A stretch of DNA of 64,000 nt from Duganella alba (GCF_009674495.1 NZ_WKJN01000010.1:62001-126000), one strand, 5' to 3'. Numbered from the stretch's first letter, positions 1 through 8,727 are shown. A program made the numbers and translations. Notes: generated by a model from the letters alone, not told the origin.

Positions 1-2
1 AG

Positions 3-992
3 GCCAAAGTCGACCAGCTGCTGCCCAACACCGCCAACCTGCTGACCTTGCCGTCGCGGGCCGAAACGCCGTGGGTGATGGTGAGCGCCTATGCCGACAT
101 CTGGCCAAGGCGCCTGATGCTTTACAACAGCGAAACCGGTAAGCTGCGCATGATCAGCGCGACCTTTCCCAACATCGACCCGAACCAGATGGCGCGCAAG
201 GAACTGGTGCACTACAAGGCGCGTGACGGCCTCTCCATTCCAGCCTGGCTGACGCTGCCCAAGGGCGCCGGCAAGAACCTGCCGATGGTGGTGCTGGTCC
301 ACGGCGGGCCGTGGGCGCGCGGCGGCAGCTGGGAGTGGGTGCCGGCGGTGCAGTTCCTGGCCTCGCGCGGCTACGCCGTGCTGGAACCGGAATATCGCGG
401 CAGCACCGGCTATGGCAGCAAGCTGTTCCGCGCCGGCTGGAAGCAGTGGGGCATGAAGATGCAGGACGACATCGCCGACGGTACCCGCTGGGCGATCGCC
501 CAGGGCTATGCCGACGCCCAGCGCATCTGCATCGGCGGCCCCAACTACGGCGGCTACGCCACGCTGATGGGCCTGATCAAGGACCCGGACCTGTACAAGT
601 GCGGCGTGGAATGGCTGGGCATCACCGACATCAACCTGCTCTACGACGGCAGTTGGAACTACCGCTCCGACATGAGCGACGACTACAAGCGCTACGGCAT
701 GCCGGCGCTGATCGGCGACCAGGAAAAGGACGCCGAGCAGTTCAAGGCCACCTCGCCGCTGCTGCGGGCGGCCGAGATCAAGCAGCCGCTGCTGATGGCC
801 TACGGCGGCGCCGACACCCGTGTCACGCCGGCGCACAGCATCAAGTTCTACAAGGCGATCAAGGCCACCAATCCAAACGTCGAGCTGATCGAGTACGAGG
901 AGGAAGGCCACGGCTGGAAGCTGCCGAAGAACCGCGTCGACTTCTGGGACCGGGTCGACAAATTCCTCGACAAGAATATCGGCGCGCACTGA
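3..992 (+). CDS. S9 prolyl-oligopeptidase family protein, 5' truncated by window edge, catalytic Ser replaced
   Basis: The reading frame is open from the first bases, so the gene starts upstream; 329 codons are visible. This is the C-terminal alpha/beta-hydrolase domain of an S9 peptidase, preceded by the end of the beta-propeller. The oxyanion motif HGGP is present, followed by a conserved YRGSTGYG block. The nucleophile elbow, normally GxSYGG, reads GPNYGG, with Asn encoded at 543-545. The acid (GADTRV) and the base (EEGHGW) are retained. Family members normally cleave short peptides and are often exported, but the N-terminus is not visible here. With Ser replaced by Asn, ordinary serine peptidase activity is not expected, so this may be a pseudoenzyme. 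The fold assignment is firm; the loss of function is inferred. Confidence 0.88.
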   Translation, partial: AKVDQLLPNTANLLTLPSRAETPWVMVSAYADIWPRRLMLYNSETGKLRMISATFPNIDPNQMARKELVHYKARDGLSIPAWLTLPKGAGKNLPMVVLVHGGPWARGGSWEWVPAVQFLASRGYAVLEPEYRGSTGYGSKLFRAGWKQWGMKMQDDIADGTRWAIAQGYADAQRICIGGPNYGGYATLMGLIKDPDLYKCGVEWLGITDINLLYDGSWNYRSDMSDDYKRYGMPALIGDQEKDAEQFKATSPLLRAAEIKQPLLMAYGGADTRVTPAHSIKFYKAIKATNPNVELIEYEEEGHGWKLPKNRVDFWDRVDKFLDKNIGAH

Positions 993-1050
993 CATTCGCG
1001 TTATAGTTCCCGGTGCAGCAAGCCTTTCAAACCACCACGGAGGAGCGGGC

Positions 1051-2265
1051 ATGGCATCGGGAAAGATTCTGGTCGCACAGGGAGGCGGTCCCACCGCCGT
1101 CATCAACCAGTCGCTGGCCGGCGTGGTGCTGGAAGCGCGCCGCTTCCGCGACGTCACGCGGGTCTACGGCGCCATGCACGGCGTGCGTGGCATCGTCAAC
1201 GAGGAGCTGGTCGACCTGACCCGCGAAACCAGCCAGAACCTGGAGCTGGTGGCTGCCACGCCCTCTTCCGCATTGGGTTCCACCCGCGACAAGCCGGACG
1301 CGGCCTACTGCGCCGAGATCTTCAAGGTGCTGTGTGCGCACCAGATCGAACAGTTCTACTACATCGGCGGCAACGATTCGTCGGACACCGTGCGCATCGT
1401 CAGCGAACAGGCGCAGGCCGCCAACTACGCGCTACGCTGCATCCACATTCCCAAGACCATCGATAACGACCTGGTCGGCAGCGACCACACGCCGGGCTTC
1501 CCGTCGGCGGCGCGCTTCGTGGCCCAGGCCTTTGCCGGCGCCAATCTCGACAACGCGGCCCTGCCCGGCGTCTACGTGGGCGTGGTGATGGGGCGGCATG
1601 CCGGCTTCCTGACCGCCGCCGCGGCGCTGGGCAAGAAGTTTCCGGACGACGGCCCGCACCTGATCTACCTGCCGGAGCGGGTGTTCTCGCTGGAGCAGTT
1701 CCTGGCCGATGTGCAAGCCACGTACACGCGCTTCGGCCGCTGCGTGATCGCCGTATCCGAAGGCATCCACGACGCCTCCGGCGAAGCGATCGCCTCGCTG
1801 CTGGCCAAGGAAGTGGAGCGCGATGCGCACGGCAACGTGCAGCTGTCCGGCACCGGCGCGCTGGCCGACTTGCTGTGCGACGAGATCAAGGCCCGGCTCG
1901 GCATCAAGCGCGTGCGCGGCGACACCTTCGGCTATCTGCAGCGTTCCTTCATCGGCTGCGTGTCGGACGTGGACCAGCGCGAAGCGCGCGAGGTCGGCGA
2001 GAAAGCCGTGCAGTTCGCCATGTGGGGCGACCGCGATGGTTCGGTGGCGATCAAGCGCACCGGCTTCTATTCGGTCGACTACGAGCTGCTGCCCCTGAGC
2101 GCCGTGGCCGGCAAGACGCGCGTGATGGAGGACGAGTTCATCAGCGCCAGCGGCACCGACGTTACCGACGCCTTCCGCATGTATTTGCGGCCGCTGCTGG
2201 GTTCCGGCATGCCGGACGCGTTCCGCCTGCGTCCGGCGCCGGTGGAAAAAATCCTCAAGCGTTGA
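1051..2265 (+). CDS. pfp: Pyrophosphate-type 6-phosphofructokinase
   Basis: A 404-residue phosphofructokinase that phosphorylates fructose 6-phosphate at C1 in glycolysis. The N-terminus carries GGGPTAVINQ. The phosphoryl-donor loop reads GGNDSSDT instead of the ATP-type GGDGS, and the active-site strand reads PKTIDND rather than PGTIDND. An acidic residue after the GG pair and Lys in this strand are known marks of PPi-dependent enzymes, so PPi is the likely donor and the reaction may be reversible. MGRHAGF follows as expected. The start is supported by GGAGGAG a few bases upstream. The next gene starts two bases after the stop, so the two are probably co-transcribed. Donor specificity is inferred from motifs only. 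Confidence 0.9.
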   Translation: MASGKILVAQGGGPTAVINQSLAGVVLEARRFRDVTRVYGAMHGVRGIVNEELVDLTRETSQNLELVAATPSSALGSTRDKPDAAYCAEIFKVLCAHQIEQFYYIGGNDSSDTVRIVSEQAQAANYALRCIHIPKTIDNDLVGSDHTPGFPSAARFVAQAFAGANLDNAALPGVYVGVVMGRHAGFLTAAAALGKKFPDDGPHLIYLPERVFSLEQFLADVQATYTRFGRCVIAVSEGIHDASGEAIASLLAKEVERDAHGNVQLSGTGALADLLCDEIKARLGIKRVRGDTFGYLQRSFIGCVSDVDQREAREVGEKAVQFAMWGDRDGSVAIKRTGFYSVDYELLPLSAVAGKTRVMEDEFISASGTDVTDAFRMYLRPLLGSGMPDAFRLRPAPVEKILKR

Positions 2266-2267
2266 CC

Positions 2268-3704
2268 ATGAAACGACTTCGCACCCTGCTGGCGTTGTCC
2301 AGCCTGACCCTGGTCATGCACGCCGCCGCGCAAACGCCGGCGGCCGAAGCCGACCGCTATCTGACCGCGCAAATGCAGCGCCTGCGCATCCCCGGCCTAT
2401 CGGTGGCGGTGGTCAAGGACGGGCAGATCGTCCTGGCGCGCAACTACGGCACCGCCAGCGTGGAATTCGGCGTGCCGGTGGCCGACGACACCGTGTTCTC
2501 CATCAACTCGATCACCAAGGCGTTCACCGGCGTGGCCGCGATGAAGCAGGTGGAACTGGGCCGGCTCGACCTGTCCGCACCGGTGGACCAGTACCTGCCT
2601 GACCTGCCGCCGGCATGGCGCGCCGTCACCATCCGCCAGCTATTGAGCCATATGTCCGGCCTGCCCGACATCACCCGCGCGCCCACTGTGGAAACCGACG
2701 AGGAGGCGGCCTGGCGCTGGCTGCGCGAACAAACCATCCTGTTCAAGCCGGGCGAGCGCTTCCACTACTGCCAGACCAACTACATGCTAATCCAGCGCAT
2801 CGTCAACCAGCTGGAAGGCCGCGCGCCGAATGCGCCGCTGGCGGAAGAACAGCTGCGCATCGCCGGCATGACCCACACCGCGTATGGCGACGCCTACACC
2901 GTCATCCCGAAGCGCGCGCCGACCTACCGCTGGCAATGGACCGGTGCCAAGGTGCAGGGCTACCCGGCGCCGTCGGCCACCGATGCCAGCACGCTGACCG
3001 CCGTCTCGGAACGCTTCCTGCCGTTCCGCCGCGCCGCCGCCGGCATGAACAGCAGCGCCGCCGACATGGCGCACTGGCTGATCGCCCTGCAACAGCACAA
3101 GCTGCTGAACGATGCCAGCCTGGCCGCCATGTGGCGGCCGGTCGCCTTCAACGATGGCGGCATGGGCCAGTGGGCGATGGGCTGGCAGGTGCTGCAACGC
3201 GGCAGCCACCGCGCGGTCGGCATGACGGGCGGCGGCCGCGCCGGCTTCTTCCTGTATCCGGAGGACGGCGTCGGCGTCATCATCCTGACCAACCTCACCG
3301 GCAGTTTTCCGGAAGACCTGATCGACAAACTGGCGTCGCTGTACATTCCGCAGCTGCCGCTGTCCGGCGTGCCCGGCTTGCGCATCGCGCTGGAGGAACG
3401 CGGCTTCGGCCAGATCGCCAGCGCCGCCGCCGACATCGAGCGCCGCTATCCGGACCAGCCGTGGCAGGAAAATGAACTGAACGATTGGGGCTACCGCCTG
3501 CTGTCCACCGGCCGCGCCGCCGATGCGCTGGCGGTGCTGCGCTTCACCGCCGAGCGCTTCCCACGCAGCGCCAACGCCCAGGACAGCCTGGGCGAAGCCT
3601 GGCTGGTCAACGGCGAGCGTGCGGCAGCCAAGCAGGCCTACCAGCGCGTGCTGGAACTGCATCCCGGTGATGCCAATGCCCTGAAGCGGCTGGAATCGCT
3701 GTAG
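2268..3704 (+). CDS. Secreted class C beta-lactamase-like serine hydrolase with C-terminal TPR
   Basis: A 478-residue protein. The first ~21 residues form a signal peptide ending near AAAQ, so it is periplasmic or exported. The serine beta-lactamase/esterase fold follows, with the SxxK motif as SITK (Ser81, Lys84). The second motif, usually YSN, is YCQ (Tyr167), and the third, usually HTG or KTG, appears as MTGGG. From about residue 385 to the end there are helical repeats matching TPR units, a pairing known in this family. The changed second and third motifs make true beta-lactamase activity unlikely; an esterase or D-amino-peptidase role is more plausible. The ATG is two bases after the pfp stop, so translation is probably coupled. 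Confidence 0.85.
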   Translation: MKRLRTLLALSSLTLVMHAAAQTPAAEADRYLTAQMQRLRIPGLSVAVVKDGQIVLARNYGTASVEFGVPVADDTVFSINSITKAFTGVAAMKQVELGRLDLSAPVDQYLPDLPPAWRAVTIRQLLSHMSGLPDITRAPTVETDEEAAWRWLREQTILFKPGERFHYCQTNYMLIQRIVNQLEGRAPNAPLAEEQLRIAGMTHTAYGDAYTVIPKRAPTYRWQWTGAKVQGYPAPSATDASTLTAVSERFLPFRRAAAGMNSSAADMAHWLIALQQHKLLNDASLAAMWRPVAFNDGGMGQWAMGWQVLQRGSHRAVGMTGGGRAGFFLYPEDGVGVIILTNLTGSFPEDLIDKLASLYIPQLPLSGVPGLRIALEERGFGQIASAAADIERRYPDQPWQENELNDWGYRLLSTGRAADALAVLRFTAERFPRSANAQDSLGEAWLVNGERAAAKQAYQRVLELHPGDANALKRLESL

Positions 3705-3792
3705 TGCTTTACCGCGCTTTACAGCGCCTTGACCGCAACTAACAGCAGGCCGCCGGACAATGGCGGCTCACGCATTGTTATCGGGAGTTTTC

Positions 3793-4053
3793 ATGAAAGT
3801 ACTCAAGCATTGGATGCTGTGGTCGGCGCTGGCCGGCTGCGCGTTGAGCGCCTCGGCGCAGAACAGCCCGCCGCCGGACGGTCCGCCCAAAGGGCCGCCG
3901 CCGGAAGCGGTCGCCGCCTGCAAGGGCAAGGCGGAAGGCGACAAGGTGAAGTTCGCCGGCCGCCACGGCGACACCATCAGCGGCGTCTGCCACAAGATGG
4001 GCGACGTGCTCGCCGCCATGCCGGACGGCGGCCCGCCACCGCCGCCGCGTTAA
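3793..4053 (+). CDS. Small secreted proline-rich hypothetical protein
   Basis: An 86-residue protein. The first ~22 residues are a signal peptide (basic start, hydrophobic core, cleavage after ASAQ). The mature part has proline-rich ends and a central segment with two cysteines (positions about 49 and 69) around a GDTISG stretch, which could form a disulfide in the periplasm. I chose the ATG at 3793 because the signal peptide starts there; an in-frame start 33 bases upstream would add residues that spoil it. Small proteins of this shape are common as unnamed genes in Oxalobacteraceae. No function can be assigned. Confidence 0.65.
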   Translation: MKVLKHWMLWSALAGCALSASAQNSPPPDGPPKGPPPEAVAACKGKAEGDKVKFAGRHGDTISGVCHKMGDVLAAMPDGGPPPPPR

Positions 4054-4057
4054 TCGG

Positions 4058-5257
4058 CTACTGCACCAGCGCCGGCAGCAGCGGCGTGAGGTCGCCGTCG
4101 GAAGGCAGCGGCGCCACATCCAGCAGGTGCATCACCAGCGGATAGACGTCGACGTTGTCGAATTCGGGCAACACCACGCCCGGCTTGAACGACGGGCCGG
4201 CGGCGATGAAGGTCGCTTCCATCTCCGGCGCCGCGTTGTCGTAGCCGTGCTTGCCACCCTTGACCTTGGCCGCGCTCTTGTCGTTGAAGACGATGCTCCA
4301 GCCCGGCTCGGCCAGGCATAGGAAGGCCGGCACGCGCGCATTGTGGCCGTAAGCCAGCCGCGCCGGAATCTCTTCCTTGCGCCAGCACTGCATGTGCTCC
4401 TGCGGTATCAGCAACGCTGCGGCCAGTTGTTCGCCGCGGCCCGGCGCTGGATTGATGGTGGCGTAGGAGCCGCTGGCGACGTCCTCATAGCTGCCTTCCG
4501 GCAGCAGGGTCTGCATGCGGATCACGCGCTCGGCGCTGACCGGCGCCATGCCGTGGTCGGAGACGATCACGATGTCGGCCTCGATGTGGCGCGCCGCCAG
4601 CCCTGCCAGCAGACGGCCGATGGCCTGGTCGACCAGCGCCACCGCCTCGGTGGTCTGGGCGGCGGCCGGGCCGAACTCGTGGCCGGCGTGGTCGACATCA
4701 TCGAAATACAAGGTCATGAAGCCGAAGCGCTCCCCGGCCGGCCGGTCCAGCCACGACAGCAGCGTATCGACGCGCGCGGTTGCCGGCAACTTGCCGTCGA
4801 ACTTGGGCGCCAGCGTCGGGCGCACGCCATGGATCGCCGCTTCCGAGCCGGGCCAGAACATGGTGCCGCTGCGGACGCCGTTGCGCTCGGCCGTCACCCA
4901 CACCGGTTCGGCCTGGTCCCACCAGCGGCGGTCGACCACCGCTTCGCTATTGCTCATCGTAAAACGCTTGTCGGAAATGGCCGCATCGTTCATCACATTA
5001 TCAACGATGCCGTGATGATCGGGCCGCATGCCGGTGACCAGCGTGTAGTGATTCGGGAACGTCACCGATGGAAACGACGGCCGCATCGCCACCGCGCGCG
5101 CACCGCCGGCCGCCAGCCGGTTCAGGTTCGGCGTGACGCCGCGTTCCAGATAATCCGGACGGAAACCGTCCATCGACACCAGGATGACAGGATGGGCCGG
5201 CTGCGCGGCCGCCGCGCCGGCGGCAAGCGCCAGCAAGAGAGCAAGTAAATTTTTCAT
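4058..5257 (-). CDS. Alkaline phosphatase superfamily protein, ectonucleotide pyrophosphatase/phosphodiesterase type
   Basis: A 399-residue secreted phosphodiesterase. A signal peptide spans residues 1-19 (ending AAAAQ). Metal ligands typical of the NPP branch are visible: Asp in SMDGFRPDY, the Thr nucleophile in SVTFPNHYT, Asp/His in DDVDHAGHEFGP and VSDHGMAP. Family members hydrolyse phosphodiester or pyrophosphate bonds of nucleotides or phospholipid head groups with two zinc ions. I chose the ATG at 5257 because it gives a clean signal peptide; the frame is open 20 codons further upstream. It converges on the small secreted gene, with stops only a few bases apart. The substrate is unknown. 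Confidence 0.9.
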   Translation of the reverse strand: MKNLLALLLALAAGAAAAQPAHPVILVSMDGFRPDYLERGVTPNLNRLAAGGARAVAMRPSFPSVTFPNHYTLVTGMRPDHHGIVDNVMNDAAISDKRFTMSNSEAVVDRRWWDQAEPVWVTAERNGVRSGTMFWPGSEAAIHGVRPTLAPKFDGKLPATARVDTLLSWLDRPAGERFGFMTLYFDDVDHAGHEFGPAAAQTTEAVALVDQAIGRLLAGLAARHIEADIVIVSDHGMAPVSAERVIRMQTLLPEGSYEDVASGSYATINPAPGRGEQLAAALLIPQEHMQCWRKEEIPARLAYGHNARVPAFLCLAEPGWSIVFNDKSAAKVKGGKHGYDNAAPEMEATFIAAGPSFKPGVVLPEFDNVDVYPLVMHLLDVAPLPSDGDLTPLLPALVQ

Positions 5258-5301
5258 GCCCGGCAGTATGCCAGACAGATGTGACGTCGCGATGAACCCA
5301 G

Positions 5302-5460
5302 TCACACGTCGCGCCACGCGCGCTGGATATTCAGGATCGCGGCATCCTGACGGGTGTAATCGGCACCAAATGTCGAAGGATCTTTGAAATACTCTTCACG
5401 AGCACGGTCCACGCAGCGCTCTATGGAAGCGGCTTTGTTAATGATGACGTCGTCGACCAT
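5302..5460 (-). pseudogene. Truncated HepT-like (DUF86) toxin remnant
   Basis: A 52-codon frame encodes a sequence matching the N-terminus of HepT ribonuclease/toxin proteins (DUF86): MVDDVIINKAASIERC, an REEY segment and TRQDAAILNIQRA. Family members are about 130-145 residues long and carry the RxxxxxY active site (RX4-6HXY type) in the C-terminal half, which is missing. After IQRA the frame becomes WRDV and stops, with the phosphodiesterase gene beginning 44 bases further on. A deletion probably removed the rest. Its start overlaps the end of the mntA remnant, as in intact pairs. Recognition of the N-terminus is confident; lack of function is inferred from the length. Confidence 0.75.
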
Positions 5461-5627
5461 ATACCCGCCGTTCGCGTTCGATATCTTCGAGCAGTCCGGC
5501 GCGCGCCAGCCAGATCGAGGTCGCTGTCGGCGCGCGCTTCCCCATTAGCACGACTGCCGAACACATAGACAGCCAGCAAGCCAGGCAATTGCCTTATCAA
5601 CGCTTCCACCAGCGCCTGCCTATCCAT
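5438..5627 (-). pseudogene. Internally deleted MntA-like nucleotidyltransferase antitoxin remnant
   Basis: The ATG at 5627 has a good ribosome site (GGGAG). The frame encodes the start of a minimal nucleotidyltransferase with the motif GSRANGEARADSDLDLA (GSx..DxD). Immediately afterwards the frame diverges. A different frame continues with ARAGLLEDIERE and then RVYGR, which matches the usual MntA C-terminus and ends at a TAA (5438-5440) just inside hepT. The middle of the gene (roughly 60 residues) is therefore missing and the junction is out of frame; translation from the ATG runs on in the wrong frame to 5421. Intact MntA AMPylates HepT to neutralise it. This copy cannot make a complete enzyme. 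Confidence 0.75.
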
Positions 5628-5643
5628 TCTTTTCTCCCAATAA

Positions 5644-5679
5644 AAAAAGCGGACGACGCCGGGGCGCGGTCCGCTTTTT
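5644..5679 (-). terminator. Intrinsic terminator downstream of purM (bidirectional shape)
   Basis: An 11-bp perfect stem (AAAAAGCGGAC with GTCCGCTTTTT) around a 14-base loop lies 16 bases after the purM stop. A-rich and T-rich flanks on opposite sides mean it could work in either direction. On the minus strand it would end purM transcripts just before the mntA remnant's ribosome site. Confidence 0.8.
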
Positions 5680-5695
5680 CGGCGCATACGACAGC

Positions 5696-6739
5696 TTACA
5701 CGACGATGGTCTGGTGCTCGTCACCCACGCGGGCGCGGATTTTGCCGATGGTGTAGACGGTTTCGCCAGCCGCTTCCAGCTGCGCAATGGCGGCTGCCGC
5801 GTTCTCCTGCGAGACGATCACGGTCATGCCGATGCCGCAGTTGAACACGCGGTGCATCTCGGCGTCAGCCACGCCGCCGTGCTGTTGCAGCCACTGGAAC
5901 AGCGGCGGCATGGTCCACGATTTGCCGTCCAGCTCGGCCACCAGGCCAGGCTGCAGCACGCGCGGGATGTTTTCCACCAGACCGCCGCCGGTGATGTGCA
6001 CCATGCCTTTGACTTCCAGCGACTCCATCAGCGCCAGCAGCGGCTTGACGTAGATGCGGGTCGGCTGCATCAGCACGTCGGCCAGCTTGCGGCCGTGGAA
6101 GTCGCCTTCCAGGTCCGGCTTCGACACTTCAATGATCTTGCGCACCAGCGAGTAGCCGTTCGAGTGCACGCCCGACGAGGCCAGGCCCAGCACCACGTCG
6201 CCCGGAGCGATCTTGGTGCCGTCGATGATTTTCGATTTTTCCACCGCGCCGACCGCGAAGCCGGCCAGGTCGTACTCGCCGGCCGGGTACATCGATGGCA
6301 TTTCAGCGGTTTCGCCGCCGATCAGCGCGCAGCCGGCCTGTTCGCAACCCTGGGCGATGCCCTTGATGACGTCGGTGGCGATCGCCACGTCCAGCTTGCC
6401 GCAAGCGAAGTAGTCGAGGAAGAACAGCGGCTCGGCGCCCTGCACCAGGATGTCGTTGACGCTCATCGCCACCAGGTCGATGCCGACCGTGTCGTGGCGG
6501 TTCAGCTCAAACGCCAGCTTCAGCTTGGTGCCCACGCCGTCGGTGCCGGACACCAGGACCGGCTCCTTGTACTTTTTGCTGATCTCGAACATGGCGCCAA
6601 AACCGCCCAAGCCCCCCATCACGCCTTCGCGCAGGGTGCGCTTGGCAAACGGCTTGATCGCTTCGACTAAGGCGTCACCCGCGTCGATATCGACGCCGGC
6701 GTCACGGTAGGACAGGGAAACATTTGAAGTTTGGCTCAT
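5696..6739 (-). CDS. purM: Phosphoribosylformylglycinamidine cyclo-ligase (AIR synthetase)
   Basis: A 347-residue enzyme making 5-aminoimidazole ribonucleotide from FGAM with ATP, the fifth step of purine synthesis, in the cytoplasm. Diagnostic segments are [14 protein letters not shown] at the N-terminus, [28 protein letters not shown] and the [14 protein letters not shown] nucleotide loop. The length matches the family. I placed the start at ATG 6739 (MSQTSN); the frame is open further upstream but the extra residues have no family match. Divergent from the perM gene, with about 170 bases between them; this order is typical of Burkholderiales. Confidence 0.97.
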   Translation of the reverse strand: MSQTSNVSLSYRDAGVDIDAGDALVEAIKPFAKRTLREGVMGGLGGFGAMFEISKKYKEPVLVSGTDGVGTKLKLAFELNRHDTVGIDLVAMSVNDILVQGAEPLFFLDYFACGKLDVAIATDVIKGIAQGCEQAGCALIGGETAEMPSMYPAGEYDLAGFAVGAVEKSKIIDGTKIAPGDVVLGLASSGVHSNGYSLVRKIIEVSKPDLEGDFHGRKLADVLMQPTRIYVKPLLALMESLEVKGMVHITGGGLVENIPRVLQPGLVAELDGKSWTMPPLFQWLQQHGGVADAEMHRVFNCGIGMTVIVSQENAAAAIAQLEAAGETVYTIGKIRARVGDEHQTIVV

Positions 6740-6909
6740 GGTGTATTTCGCAGCGGAGGCGGTAAAATAGAAGGCGGAGACCTGCTGTGTGCTATTTCCA
6801 TGCCAAAATCGCATGAAAATACGCAAAATCAGCGCAACAACCCGGTCAATCCGCTATTTTATCAAAATTGCCCCGTCCAACCGCCTTTTTAACCATCGAA
6901 TTCACCTTC

Positions 6910-7995
6910 ATGCCATTTCCCCTCTCGTTAGAGCAAAAGCAAACGGCATTCTGGCTGGCGGTGTGGGCGGCATTTCTGTTCCTGTTGATTACCCTCGGCC
7001 CGGTGCTGACGCCGTTCCTGGCGGCCGCCATTTTCGCCTATGCGCTCAATCCCGGCGTCGACCGCCTGGACCGCATCCGCTTCGGCCGCCGCCTCACCAT
7101 GCCGCGCGCGCTGTCGGTGACCATCGTCGTGGTGCTGTTCTTCGCCGCCCTGATCGCCATGGTGCTGATCGTGGTGCCGGTGCTGCAAAAAGAGATTCCG
7201 CTGCTGCAGGCACAGATCCCGGCCTTCCTGGCCAAAGCCAACGACCTGCTGGCGCCGCGCCTGCAAGACCTCGGCATCAAGGTGCGCGTGGACAGCGCCG
7301 GCATCAAGCAGCTGGCCGCCGAACAGATGGCCGCCAGCGGCGACGCCATCTGGGCCGCCGTCTTGAATTCCGCCCGGGTCGGCGGCACCGCCGTGCTGGG
7401 CTGGCTGGCGACGCTGACCCTGATCCCCGTGGTGCTGTTCTACCTGCTGCTGGACTGGCCGGCGATGCTGGGCCGCGTGGCCGGCTGCGTGCCGCGCCGC
7501 TACATCGTGCCGACCATGGCCATGGCGCGCGAAGTCGACCTGCTGCTGGCCCAGTACCTGCGCGGCCAGCTGCTGGTGATGCTGGTGCTGGCGATTTACT
7601 ACTCGGTGGCGCTGGCGATTGCCGGCTTCGACGTCGCCCTGCCGGTCGGCATCATCACCGGCCTGCTGGTGTTCATTCCCTACCTCGGCTTCGGCCTGGG
7701 CCTGGTGCTGGCGCTGATCTCGGCGGTGCTGCAGTTCTCCGACTGGAGCGGCCTGATCGCCGTGGCCGTCATCTACGGCATCGGCCAGGTGCTGGAAGGC
7801 TTCTTCCTGACGCCGCGCCTGGTGGGCGAGCGCATCGGCCTGCATCCGCTGGCGGTGATCTTCGCCCTGCTGGCGTTCGGCCAGCTGTTCGGCTTTGTCG
7901 GCGTGCTGCTGGCGCTGCCCGCGTCGGCGGTGCTGATGGTGGCCTTCAACCACCTGCGCCGCCACTATCTGAGCAGCAGCTTCTATAATGCATGA
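6910..7995 (+). CDS. AI-2E family transporter / PerM-like permease
   Basis: A 361-residue polytopic inner-membrane protein with roughly eight hydrophobic segments. Two lie near the start, one near residue 70, and the rest form the conserved C-terminal half with PYLGFGLGLVLAL and the LTPRLVGERIGLHP signature. The AI-2E/PerM family includes TqsA and Na+/H+ antiporters, so the substrate cannot be read from sequence. The start at ATG 6910 fits the family; a TTG 42 bases upstream is less likely. It begins the block perM-hda-HAD-pcnB-folK-panB, a neighbourhood frequently conserved in betaproteobacteria. Confidence 0.9.
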   Translation: MPFPLSLEQKQTAFWLAVWAAFLFLLITLGPVLTPFLAAAIFAYALNPGVDRLDRIRFGRRLTMPRALSVTIVVVLFFAALIAMVLIVVPVLQKEIPLLQAQIPAFLAKANDLLAPRLQDLGIKVRVDSAGIKQLAAEQMAASGDAIWAAVLNSARVGGTAVLGWLATLTLIPVVLFYLLLDWPAMLGRVAGCVPRRYIVPTMAMAREVDLLLAQYLRGQLLVMLVLAIYYSVALAIAGFDVALPVGIITGLLVFIPYLGFGLGLVLALISAVLQFSDWSGLIAVAVIYGIGQVLEGFFLTPRLVGERIGLHPLAVIFALLAFGQLFGFVGVLLALPASAVLMVAFNHLRRHYLSSSFYNA

Positions 7996-8040
7996 TGTGA
8001 AACAGATAAACGTTATGCAAAAGACCACAAGGCGAACGCC

Positions 8041-8727
8041 ATGAAACAACTGGTGCTCGATTTAGGCGCGGAACCAACGCACAGCCTCGCATCGTTCGAG
8101 GTGGGACAGAATGCCGAAGCGGCAGCGCTGATGAAGCAGTTCGCCGATCGCAGCTCGCGCGAGCACTTCGCCTACCTGTGGGGCGCGGTCGGCGTCGGCA
8201 AGTCCCACCTGCTGAAAGCCCTGGCCAGCTGCGGCGCCGAGGCCGAACAGGCGCGCGCGCGCTACATCTCGCCGTTCTCGATCGAGTCCGAATTCGTCTA
8301 CTCGCCGGAAGTGGACCTGTACCTGCTGGACGACTGCGAAAAGCTGTCGCCGGTGGCGCAGATCGACGCTTTCGCGCTGTTTAACGAAATCCGCGCCAAC
8401 AACGCCTTCATGGTCTGCAGCGGCAACGTGGCGCCGGCCGTGCTGCCGGTGCGCGAAGACCTGCGCACGCGCATGGGCTGGGGCCTGATCTACCAGATCC
8501 ACGGTCTGACCGACGACGAAAAGAGCGCCGCGCTGGCCGCCGCCGCCACCGCCCGCGGCTTGACGCTGTCGGCCGGCGTGATACCCTACCTGCTGTCGCA
8601 CTTCCAGCGCGACATGCGGTCGCTGTCGACCATCCTCGACTCGCTGGACCAGTATTCCCTTGAAACCCAACGCCCGATCACTCTGCCGCTGCTGCGCGAG
8701 TGGTTGCAGGCGGAAGCGAAAGAATGA
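8041..8727 (+). CDS. hda: DnaA regulatory inactivator Hda
   Basis: A 228-residue AAA+ protein related to the DnaA ATPase domain. Residues 3-8 (QLVLDL) form the sliding-clamp binding motif. Walker A is GAVGVGKS (48-55), and LLDDCEKL is the Walker B/sensor region. There is no DNA-binding domain IV, as expected for Hda. Bound to the beta clamp it stimulates ATP hydrolysis by DnaA and prevents re-initiation of replication. The stop overlaps the start of the next gene by four bases (ATGA), so the two are translationally coupled. Confidence 0.93.
   Translation: MKQLVLDLGAEPTHSLASFEVGQNAEAAALMKQFADRSSREHFAYLWGAVGVGKSHLLKALASCGAEAEQARARYISPFSIESEFVYSPEVDLYLLDDCEKLSPVAQIDAFALFNEIRANNAFMVCSGNVAPAVLPVREDLRTRMGWGLIYQIHGLTDDEKSAALAAAATARGLTLSAGVIPYLLSHFQRDMRSLSTILDSLDQYSLETQRPITLPLLREWLQAEAKE

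Noticed and set aside
1051..2265. ATP-dependent PfkA assignment
   Set aside because: The donor loop GGNDSS and PKTIDND differ from the ATP-type GGDGS and PGTIDND.
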